The notes beneath the pieces are model-generated. The model searched no databases. It worked only from the letters and a program-made list of their open reading frames with translations, and was not told the origin of the DNA. 5,182 nucleotides of DNA, from NCBI GenBank assembly GCA_031279615.1, contig JAITIE010000161.1, positions 1 through 5,182 of the forward strand. The letters are read 5' to 3'. Source of the stretch: Candidatus Margulisiibacteriota bacterium (GTDB taxonomy: Bacteria > Margulisbacteria > Termititenacia > Termititenacales > Termititenacaceae). Shown piece by piece: positions 1 through 4,930 of this stretch (position 1 is the stretch's first letter; each line of letters starts with the position of its first letter). The translations under genes and the position numbers were made by a program.

Positions 1-123
1 AAATATTTTGGCAACAGCGTAGATTTTTGGGTCGGCATTCAGGACAAATATGACATACGCCGCAATCAAAAAAATCCAGGAAAACAGTTGGGAACAATTC
101 CTGCCTTAAAAATTGCCGCTTAA
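1..123 (+). CDS. higA: HigA-family addiction-module antitoxin, C-terminal fragment (5' end outside window)
   Basis: The frame is open from base 1 to a TAA at 121-123 and gives 40 residues, beginning KYFGNSVDFWVGIQDKYDIR. The pattern K-[YF]-F-G-[NT]-S-x-[DE]-F-W-x-x-[IL]-Q-x-x-Y-D-[IL]-R is the hallmark of the end of the HTH (XRE) domain of HigA antitoxins, where the FW-x-x-LQ helix closes the DNA-binding domain. HigA binds and neutralises the HigB mRNA-cleaving toxin and represses its own operon. Family members are about 100 residues, so roughly the last 40% is visible. The higB toxin normally lies directly upstream of higA and would be outside the window. The gene converges on tpiA with only 28 bp between the two stop codons and no visible terminator. 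A stand-alone HigA-like regulator cannot be excluded without the left flank. Confidence 0.8.
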   Translation, partial: KYFGNSVDFWVGIQDKYDIRRNQKNPGKQLGTIPALKIAA

Positions 124-151
124 AATTACAAATTTAAGGGAATACTATCGT

Positions 152-901
152 TTATTTATACCTCACCAATTTCTCAAACGCATCGGCTTTAAGCGCCGCG
201 CCGCCGATGAGCGCGCCGTCGATGTCCGGCTGCGCCATGAGCTCCTTGACATTTTCCGGTTTGACCGAGCCGCCGTATTGAATGCGAATATCCTGCGCGG
301 TCCCGCCGAAAATTTCACCAAGCAATTTGCGGATCAGGACATGCGCCGCATTGGCCTGCTCCGGAGTGGCCGTCTGTCCCGTGCCGATCGCCCAGACCGG
401 CTCGTAAGCGATGACGATTTTGCCGTGGGCTACGGCGTTCAGACCTTGCAAGCCGCCGCGAATTTGCGCGGCTAACACCTGCTCCACCTGGCCGGCCTCG
501 CGCTCCTGCAAAGTCTCGCCCACGCAGACGATCGGGATAAGCCCGGCCGCAAAAGCCGCCAGGATTTTTTTATTGACAGTCTGGTCGGTCTCGCCAAAAT
601 ACTGCCGCCGTTCGGAATGTCCGATGATGACATAATCGCAGCCCAGCACTTTGAGCATATCGCCGGAAATCTCCCCGGTGAACGCGCCGGATTTTTCCCA
701 GAAAATATCTTGCGCGCCGACTTTGATGTTGGTGCCTTTGGTGCGGGCGGTCGCCACATTGAGGGAAGTAAACGGCGGGCAAATCACGATGTCCACCTCA
801 TTGACACCGCTCAATAAAGGCGTGACCTCATCAATGAAAGTCAGCGTTTCCAGATGGTTTTTATTGAGTTTCCAGTTGCCGGCCATGATCGGTTTGCGCA
901 T
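152..901 (-). CDS. tpiA: Triosephosphate isomerase
   Basis: This gene encodes the glycolytic and gluconeogenic enzyme that interconverts dihydroxyacetone phosphate and glyceraldehyde 3-phosphate in the cytoplasm. The product has 249 residues, the normal length for the (beta/alpha)8-barrel TIM family. Visible landmarks in order are the substrate-binding Asn9 and Lys11 in AGNWK, the GAQD segment at 62-65, catalytic His95 in GHSERR, catalytic Glu167 in [11 protein letters not shown] with mobile loop 6 following, YGGSV at 209-213 and the phosphate-binding GALIGGA at 229-235. All expected catalytic residues are present. The ATG at 901 is chosen because the family starts with M-R-K-P-[IM] and a GGGAG ribosome binding site sits 5 nt upstream. 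An in-frame ATG at 964 would add 21 residues with no family counterpart. The gene lies 115 bp downstream of the nitroreductase gene on the same strand and has its own candidate promoter in that gap. It is not beside gapA or pgk in this window. Confidence 0.97.
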   Translation of the reverse strand: MRKPIMAGNWKLNKNHLETLTFIDEVTPLLSGVNEVDIVICPPFTSLNVATARTKGTNIKVGAQDIFWEKSGAFTGEISGDMLKVLGCDYVIIGHSERRQYFGETDQTVNKKILAAFAAGLIPIVCVGETLQEREAGQVEQVLAAQIRGGLQGLNAVAHGKIVIAYEPVWAIGTGQTATPEQANAAHVLIRKLLGEIFGGTAQDIRIQYGGSVKPENVKELMAQPDIDGALIGGAALKADAFEKLVRYK

Positions 902-906
902 AAATG

Positions 907-914
907 CTCCCTTT
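907..914 (-). promoter_or_regulatory. Ribosome binding site of tpiA
   Basis: The minus strand reads AAAGGGAG, then 5 nt, then the ATG at 901. This is a good Shine-Dalgarno match at ideal spacing. It decides the start codon in favour of 901 over the upstream in-frame ATG at 964. Confidence 0.8.
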
Positions 915-935
915 TTCTCGGAATTAAACGTTAAT

Positions 936-964
936 TTTTTAACATTTTTGCCAGAAATTGGCAA
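936..964 (-). promoter_or_regulatory. Candidate sigma-70-type promoter for tpiA
   Basis: On the minus strand TTGCCA (959-964; 5 of 6 to TTGACA) is followed by a 17-nt spacer and TAAAAA (936-941; 4 of 6 to TATAAT). Transcription would begin near 929, leaving a leader of about 28 nt that contains the ribosome binding site. The -35 half overlaps a small inverted repeat (TTGCCA/TGGCAA, 948-964). The surrounding sequence is AT-rich, so a chance match is possible. If the promoter is real, tpiA can be transcribed independently of the nitroreductase gene upstream. Confidence 0.35.
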
Positions 965-1016
965 TGCGGGAAATCACGACTGCACACCCATGATACAGCC
1001 AAAACCGTTTTCACGA

Positions 1017-1619
1017 CTATTTCGCCAGCGGCATAAGACATAACGGCACGTCAGTTTTATTTAATTTCAATTCTCTGCGGATGCCGTCCGCATTGAGCGT
1101 CATCAGATAACGCGTGGTCACGCCCAGCGCGTCCGCCGCCAGATAGACATTTTGGCTCATCGCTCCGACCAGAATATTGTCCATCTCCGCCCGCTTGTTC
1201 GCGGCGGTGTCCGCCACGAAAACCAGAATAACGGACGAATTCCGCACGAAACCGTCCGCGGTTATTTCCGCTTTGACGTTTTTAGGATTTACTTCCAACA
1301 GCGCGTGCTTTTGTCCGTCGTAGAGGAAGGCGCCGTCATTTTTCACGGCGTACACTTTGACATGCGGCGGGCGTCCCATGCCCACCGGCACAGTCCAGCC
1401 GCCGCCATTTCTGTTCCGGCCGGTCGCCGCCCATAATATAGCAGCCAGCTCAGCGTCAGACACGGCGCCGGCGGGAAATCCCGTTCGTGTACCGGAAGCT
1501 CTTTTTTCCAAAAGCGTAAAAATGCCTTCGCCGCCGGAAGTCCGCGGTTTGGGAAGTTTCACCTCGGCGCCGACCACGGCCAAAAACACAGCTAAAAATA
1601 AACAGCAGAATTTACGCAT
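1017..1619 (-). CDS. Exported nitroreductase / SagB-type flavoprotein
   Basis: The product has 200 residues. It opens with a Sec signal peptide: Arg2-Lys3, a hydrophobic core at about 4-16, and a plausible cleavage site after Val-Gly-Ala18. The mature part resembles the periplasmic branch of the nitroreductase/SagB-ThcOx superfamily of FMN-dependent oxidoreductases. LPKPRTSGG at 22-30 leads into the first helix, LLEKRASGTR at 36-45 takes the place of the family's FMN-contacting Arg-Arg-Ser segment, AAILWAATGRNR at 59-70 matches the conserved LLWAAxGxNR, VKVYAVKNDGAFLYD at 87-101 matches the strand and 'G-xYLYD' turn, and GAMSQNVYLAADALGVTT at 152-169 matches the GAxxQNxYLxAxxLGLxT helix. Substrate and redox partner are unknown. 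Two features are odd: the Arg-rich FMN segment is atypical, and the C-terminus ends LCLMPLAK without the usual V-G-Y-P-K motif. The ATG start follows a strong GGGAGGG. The gene is divergent from the glycan operon and sits upstream of tpiA. Confidence 0.8.
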   Translation of the reverse strand: MRKFCCLFLAVFLAVVGAEVKLPKPRTSGGEGIFTLLEKRASGTRTGFPAGAVSDAELAAILWAATGRNRNGGGWTVPVGMGRPPHVKVYAVKNDGAFLYDGQKHALLEVNPKNVKAEITADGFVRNSSVILVFVADTAANKRAEMDNILVGAMSQNVYLAADALGVTTRYLMTLNADGIRRELKLNKTDVPLCLMPLAK

Positions 1620-1623
1620 AATG

Positions 1624-1630
1624 CCCTCCC
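1624..1630 (-). promoter_or_regulatory. Strong ribosome binding site of the nitroreductase gene
   Basis: The minus strand reads GGGAGGG, whose GGAGG core lies 5 nt from the ATG at 1619. It is the best Shine-Dalgarno sequence in the window. It confirms the signal-peptide start of the exported flavoprotein. Confidence 0.8.
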
Positions 1631-1637
1631 TAATTTT

Positions 1638-1667
1638 TTGCGAATCTTGCCCCGTATACTATATAAT
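1638..1667 (+). promoter_or_regulatory. Candidate promoter of the deacetylase-epimerase-glycosyltransferase operon
   Basis: A perfect TATAAT at 1662-1667 lies 18 nt downstream of TTGCGA (1638-1643; 4 of 6 to TTGACA). A second -10-like TATACT is at 1655-1660. The predicted transcription start (about 1674-1678) falls on or next to the ATG at 1678, so the mRNA would be leaderless or nearly so. This agrees with the absence of any Shine-Dalgarno sequence before that ATG. The same AT-rich 58-bp gap must also drive the divergent nitroreductase gene, for which TATAGT on the minus strand is a possible -10. Confidence 0.45.
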
Positions 1668-1677
1668 TCTAATTCTT

Positions 1678-2478
1678 ATGAACATTATTATCAACGCCGA
1701 TGATTTTGGCATCAGCCCCAGCGCCAATCAGGCCATCGCCGCGCTGCACAAAAAAGGCGTGCTCTCTTCGGCCACGCTGCTGGTCGACCTGCCCTACGCC
1801 AAAGACGCCGCGGAGATTGCCAAAAAACAAAATCTGCCGGTCGGCCTGCATTTCAATCTGACACTCGGGCCGCTCGCCAAATACAAAAACCGCGCGGATT
1901 TTGAACGGCAGCTGCTGCTCGGCCAGGTGCGCCTAAAATTTATCAAAGCAGAATTGAACCGTCAGTACCAAAAAATGCTTGAGCTTGGCCTGACACCGAC
2001 GCATATCGACAGTCATCAGCACGCGCACAACTGGCCGCAGATTTTTCCGGTCTTTGCCCGTTTCGCGCGGGACAAAAAAATTCCGCTGCGTCTGACTCTG
2101 GAAAAACCGATTTTCAATAAATATGACAAAATCCAAGCCGGTGATTTTAAACAGCTCTGGCGCAAAATGATTGCTTTGCTTTTCGGCGGCCTGAATTTTC
2201 TGACCGCCAAATTATTGCGCGCGCCGACCAACCGCTCGCTGGTCTCGATTTTCGCGCTTTGGCCGCGCGCCGCCCGGCCAGAACTGAAACATTTGCGCCT
2301 GCTGCTGGATAAATTAAAAGACAACACCGAATACATGTGCCACCCTATCGTCAACGCGGAAAACACGCCGACGGCCATCACGGAAACTTCCACGCGTGAA
2401 TACGCTTTAATGACAAACCCGGAATTTTTCGCTATGCTTTTCAACAAGTTTCATTTAATCAACTTCGGAGAATTATAA
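1678..2478 (+). CDS. YdjC/ChbG/HpnK-family carbohydrate N-deacetylase
   Basis: The product has 266 residues, within the family's usual range. YdjC-family proteins (ChbG on diacetylchitobiose, HpnK in hopanoid-linked clusters) are metal-dependent deacetylases that remove acetyl groups from N-acetylated sugars. The N-terminal strand MNIIINADDFG carries the metal-binding Asp8-Asp9. GVLSSATLLV (27-36), PVGLHFNLTLG with His58 (54-64), and THIDSHQHAHNWP with His113, His115 and His117 (108-120) give the remaining metal and active-site residues. CHP at 221-223 and REYALM at 240-245 match the conserved C-terminal blocks. There is no signal peptide, so it acts in the cytoplasm or on the inner membrane face. 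A hydrophobic/amphipathic stretch at about 160-180 could touch the membrane. The ATG at 1678 begins exactly at the family N-terminus. An in-frame ATG at 1621 would add 19 unrelated residues and has no ribosome binding site. The stop overlaps the next gene's ATG by one base (TAATG). Family is confident; substrate is unknown, with an amino-sugar glycolipid or glycan intermediate suggested by context. Confidence 0.88.
   Translation: MNIIINADDFGISPSANQAIAALHKKGVLSSATLLVDLPYAKDAAEIAKKQNLPVGLHFNLTLGPLAKYKNRADFERQLLLGQVRLKFIKAELNRQYQKMLELGLTPTHIDSHQHAHNWPQIFPVFARFARDKKIPLRLTLEKPIFNKYDKIQAGDFKQLWRKMIALLFGGLNFLTAKLLRAPTNRSLVSIFALWPRAARPELKHLRLLLDKLKDNTEYMCHPIVNAENTPTAITETSTREYALMTNPEFFAMLFNKFHLINFGEL
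2467..2470 (+). promoter_or_regulatory. Ribosome binding site of the epimerase gene, inside the deacetylase coding sequence
   Basis: GGAG lies 7 nt before the ATG at 2478 and within the last codons of the deacetylase gene. Together with the TAATG stop/start overlap it indicates translational coupling between the two genes. Confidence 0.7.
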
Positions 2479-3446
2479 TGGCAAAATTTTTGGTCACCGG
2501 CGGCGCCGGATTTATCGGCTCCAATCTGGTCAAAGCTTTGCTGGCCAGCGGCGACAGCGTGCGCGTCATGGACAACCTGGCTACCGGCCGTTTGAGCAAT
2601 ATCGAGCCGCTGCTGGGTCAAATCGATTTTCAACAAACCGACCTGGCTGATCTGAGCGCCTGCCGCCAAGCGGTCGACGGCGTGGACTATGTCCTGCATC
2701 ACGGCGCGATACCGTCCGTGCCGCGCTCGGTCGATGACCCGCTCAAAACCAACAACGCCAATATTAACGGCACGCTCAACCTGCTGATCGCCGCGCGCGA
2801 CGCGAAAATCAAACGGGTAATTTACGCCGCGTCATCCTCGGCCTACGGCGATTCGCCGGTCATGCCCAAAGTCGAGACTATGGAAAACCGCCCCAAATCA
2901 CCCTACGCCATTCAGAAACTGGTCGGCGAAATGTACTGTCAAAATTTCAGCGCGTTGTACGGTCTGGAAACGATCTGTCTGCGCTATTTCAATGTTTTCG
3001 GTCCACAGCAAGACCCCTGCTCCGTGTACTCCGCGGTTATTCCGCTTTTCATCAAAGCGATTTTACAAGACCACAGCCCGACAATTTTCGGCGACGGCTT
3101 GACTTCGCGGGATTTTACTTACGTGGACAACAATGTGCAGTCCAATATTCTGGCCTGCGCCGCGCCCCGGACTGCGGTCGGCGAGATTATCAATATCGCC
3201 TGCGGTTATGAGATCTCACTCAATCAACTGGCGGAAAAAATCAATCAACAGCTCGGCAAAAATATTCCGGTCAAGTACGCGGCGGAGCGCGCCGGCGACG
3301 TCAAGCATTCGCTGGCTGACATCCGCAAAGCGGAAAAACTGCTCGGCTATAAACCGCTGGTGTCTTTTGACGCCGGTCTGGCCAAAACCATAGAGTTTTA
3401 CAAAACGGACAGCTCGGATTCGCCCGCCGTCCATAGCTCCCGCTAG
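2478..3446 (+). CDS. WbpP/TviC-like UDP-N-acetylhexosamine 4-epimerase (extended SDR)
   Basis: The product has 322 residues and is an extended short-chain dehydrogenase that should use tightly bound NAD to invert C4 of a UDP-sugar in the cytoplasm. The Rossmann motif TGGAGFIGS is at 7-15, and Asp32 after the second strand suits NAD. HHGAIPSVPRSVDDP (74-88) and AASSSAYGD (117-125) are close to WbpP-type enzymes. The catalytic triad is a Ser of 119-121, Tyr143 and Lys147 (SPYAIQK). LRYFNVFGPQQDP (168-180) and SRDFTYVDN (210-218) line the UDP-sugar site. The residue that sets substrate size in this family (Tyr299 in E. coli GalE, Ser306 in WbpP) aligns with Ser278 in DVKHSLAD, favouring N-acetylated sugars such as UDP-GlcNAc/UDP-GalNAc or their uronic acids. 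The last about 14 residues (polar, Ser-rich) extend beyond the usual end. It is coupled to the deacetylase upstream and 12 bp from the glycosyltransferase. Which UDP-sugar it prefers is inferred. Confidence 0.9.
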   Translation: MAKFLVTGGAGFIGSNLVKALLASGDSVRVMDNLATGRLSNIEPLLGQIDFQQTDLADLSACRQAVDGVDYVLHHGAIPSVPRSVDDPLKTNNANINGTLNLLIAARDAKIKRVIYAASSSAYGDSPVMPKVETMENRPKSPYAIQKLVGEMYCQNFSALYGLETICLRYFNVFGPQQDPCSVYSAVIPLFIKAILQDHSPTIFGDGLTSRDFTYVDNNVQSNILACAAPRTAVGEIINIACGYEISLNQLAEKINQQLGKNIPVKYAAERAGDVKHSLADIRKAEKLLGYKPLVSFDAGLAKTIEFYKTDSSDSPAVHSSR

Positions 3447-3458
3447 AGCGCGGCCGCA

Positions 3459-4601
3459 GTGAGCGCCTTGAAAATCCTTCGTATAATTTCCAGACTAAAT
3501 ATCGGCGGGCCGGCCATTCACGTGACCAATCTCAATTATTATCTCGACAAAGACTACGGTTATAATTCTCAACTCGTTTACGGTTCGCTGGCCGCGGGCG
3601 AAGGCTCCATGGAATATTTGGCCAAAGCCAAAAAACTAAAAACCATTCTTCTGCCGGAGCTGGGACGGGAAATAAATTGGCGAAAAGACTTAAAAACTCT
3701 TTGGCAATTGTATAAAATTATCCACCGCGAAAAACCGGACATCGTGCACACGCACACCGCCAAGGCTGGCGCGGTCGGCCGTCTCGCCGCCAAACTGGCC
3801 GGTGTGCCCAAAATCTACCACACTTTTCACGGTCATGTTTTTCACAGCTATTTTGGCAGGCTGAAAACGAAAATTTTCATTCTCCTTGAAAAATTTCTGG
3901 CGCGCTTCACGACTAAAATTATCGCCATTTCGGCTAAACAAAAAGCGGAGCTTGCCGCTTACGGCATAGCCCGTCCGGACAAAATTGCGGTCATCCGGCT
4001 GGGGTTTGAATTAAATAAATTGCAGCCCGCCAAAAATTACTGGCGCCGCAAATACCAACTGGCGCCGCAAATTATTTTAATCGGCATAGTCGGCCGCCTG
4101 ACCGCTGTCAAAAATCATGAGTATTTTTTGGAAATCGCGCGGGAAATCTGCCGTCAAACCGACAAGGTCAGGTTTATCATCATCGGCGATGGCGAGCTGC
4201 GCGAACAATTGACAGCTTCTGTCAAATTGAAAAATCTTGACAACAAGGTGTTTCTTGCCGGATTTTTAAATGACGCGCGGAAAATCTACAGCGATTTAGA
4301 TATTGTCGTCTTGACTTCGCGCAACGAAGGCACGCCAGTTACACTCATCGAGGCCATGGCCTGCGGCAAGCCGGTGGTCAGCGCCGCTGTCGGCGGCGTG
4401 GCAGACATTATCGACAACAATCGCACCGGCTATCTGGCGCCGCAGGACCGACCGGAAGTTTTTGCCAGAAAGATTTTACAGTTGTGCCAGAGCAAAACAC
4501 TGCGAAAAACTATCGGGCAAAGGGCAAGAAAGAAAATTTTGAAACTATATGCCGTGGAAAAACTGACTGCAAAGATAAATAGTTTATACAAGAACTCTTA
4601 A
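3459..4601 (+). CDS. GT4-family (GT-B fold) glycosyltransferase
   Basis: The product has up to 380 residues, a normal length for a retaining GT-B enzyme that transfers a sugar from a nucleotide donor to a lipid-linked or oligosaccharide acceptor at the inner membrane face. The N-terminal acceptor domain shows RIISRLNIGGPAIHVTNL (8-25), HTHTAKAGAVGRLAAKLAG (97-115) and TFHGHVF (122-128). The C-terminal donor domain shows GIVGRLTAVKNHEYFLE (209-225), IIIGDGE (240-246), the strand VFLAGFLND (264-272), and the family E-x7-E motif Glu290/Glu298 in NEGTPVTLIEAMACGKPVV. There is no signal peptide or transmembrane segment. The start is uncertain: the GTG at 3459 gives the longest product, while the TTG at 3468 gives a KILRIISRLN start typical of relatives and has a weak GTGAG 4 nt upstream. 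It is the last gene of the operon. Its stop overlaps that of the convergent toxin gene by 4 bp. The donor sugar could be the epimerase product but is not shown. Confidence 0.9.
   Translation: MSALKILRIISRLNIGGPAIHVTNLNYYLDKDYGYNSQLVYGSLAAGEGSMEYLAKAKKLKTILLPELGREINWRKDLKTLWQLYKIIHREKPDIVHTHTAKAGAVGRLAAKLAGVPKIYHTFHGHVFHSYFGRLKTKIFILLEKFLARFTTKIIAISAKQKAELAAYGIARPDKIAVIRLGFELNKLQPAKNYWRRKYQLAPQIILIGIVGRLTAVKNHEYFLEIAREICRQTDKVRFIIIGDGELREQLTASVKLKNLDNKVFLAGFLNDARKIYSDLDIVVLTSRNEGTPVTLIEAMACGKPVVSAAVGGVADIIDNNRTGYLAPQDRPEVFARKILQLCQSKTLRKTIGQRARKKILKLYAVEKLTAKINSLYKNS
4039..4072 (+). repeat. 15-nt perfect direct repeat inside the glycosyltransferase gene
   Basis: ACTGGCGCCGCAAAT occurs at 4039-4053 and again at 4058-4072, separated by 4 nt. 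The 19-nt period is not a multiple of three, so the copies are read in different frames: the first gives the end of Tyr-Trp-Arg-Arg-Lys, the second Gln-Leu-Ala-Pro-Gln-Ile. An 11-nt part (CTGGCGCCGCA) recurs at 4434-4444. It lies in the linker between the two GT-B domains, where length change is tolerated. This looks like a small local duplication rather than a functional element. Confidence 0.7.
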
Positions 4602-4927
4602 TCTTTTCCGTTGATTATTTTATCGATAAGCGCTTCTTCTAAATTTCTCCGGCTGTCTAAAACCAACACAATGACAATTTGTTTAGTTTTAACCCGATAA
4701 TAAATTTTCCAGGGCATTTCGATCAACTCATAAATGTCAGTGATTCCAAGACTTTTTAACTCTGCGGAAACCTTGCCCCTAAAAGGAAATACCGCCAATA
4801 AATCTACTTTTCGCATTATTTTAGTGTATATCTTATCAGCCGCACTCTGACCGGATTGCGCCGTAATGTACTGTAAAATCTCTCCAAAAGAAAACCTGGC
4901 CTCTTCAGTCCAAATTAATATATTCAT
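4598..4927 (-). CDS. RelE/ParE-superfamily toxin of a type II toxin-antitoxin pair
   Basis: The product has 109 residues. Members of this superfamily either cleave mRNA on the ribosome (RelE-like) or poison DNA gyrase (ParE-like), and are held inactive by the partner antitoxin. The layout fits: MNILIWTEEA first strand, helix FGEILQYI (14-21), helix AADKIYTKIMRKVDLLAVFP (29-48), the basic turn FRGK (49-52), then the beta-sheet run DIYELIEMPWKIYYRV (64-79), IVIVLVLDSRR (84-94) and a C-terminal helix. The E-L-x-x-x-x-[FW]-[KR]-I-x-Y-R-V and final [DH]-x-R-R patterns are typical of ParE/RelE plasmid-stabilisation proteins. The ATG is only 3 nt after the antitoxin stop and has no clear ribosome binding site, so it is probably translated by coupling, which keeps toxin below antitoxin. 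The region is much more AT-rich than the genes to its left, suggesting horizontal acquisition. RelE-type and ParE-type activity cannot be told apart from sequence alone. Confidence 0.85.
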   Translation of the reverse strand: MNILIWTEEARFSFGEILQYITAQSGQSAADKIYTKIMRKVDLLAVFPFRGKVSAELKSLGITDIYELIEMPWKIYYRVKTKQIVIVLVLDSRRNLEEALIDKIINGKD

Positions 4928-4930
4928 TTT

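Noticed and set aside
902..964. N-terminal extension of triosephosphate isomerase from an ATG at 964
   Set aside because: The 21 extra residues match nothing in the family, overlap the candidate promoter, and the ATG at 901 has a good ribosome binding site.
948..964. Inverted repeat TTGCCA-5 nt-TGGCAA as a terminator of the nitroreductase transcript
   Set aside because: The stem is only 6 bp and is not followed by a T-run on the minus strand, where the tail is A-rich. It fits better as part of a promoter or as chance.
651..1043. Open frame of 130 codons on the plus strand across the tpiA start and the gap
   Set aside because: It lies mostly antisense to tpiA, has no recognisable domain and no ribosome binding site, so it is a shadow.
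1357..1677. Upstream extension of the deacetylase reading frame through the nitroreductase gene
   Set aside because: It is the antisense of a well-supported gene. The deacetylase family begins at MNIIINADDFG, and no upstream ATG has a ribosome binding site.
2016..2447. Minus-strand open frame of 143 codons inside the deacetylase gene
   Set aside because: It is antisense to conserved deacetylase motifs and has no family resemblance of its own.
3450..3457. GCGGCCGC (NotI site) as a cloning scar or assembly join
   Set aside because: It sits between two genes that read naturally on both sides in a GC-rich context, and no vector-like sequence is adjacent.
4620..4635. Palindromes TTATCGATAA and AAGCGCTT near the toxin 3' end as a bidirectional terminator
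   Set aside because: They are short, have no loop and no following T-run on either strand, and lie within the toxin coding sequence.
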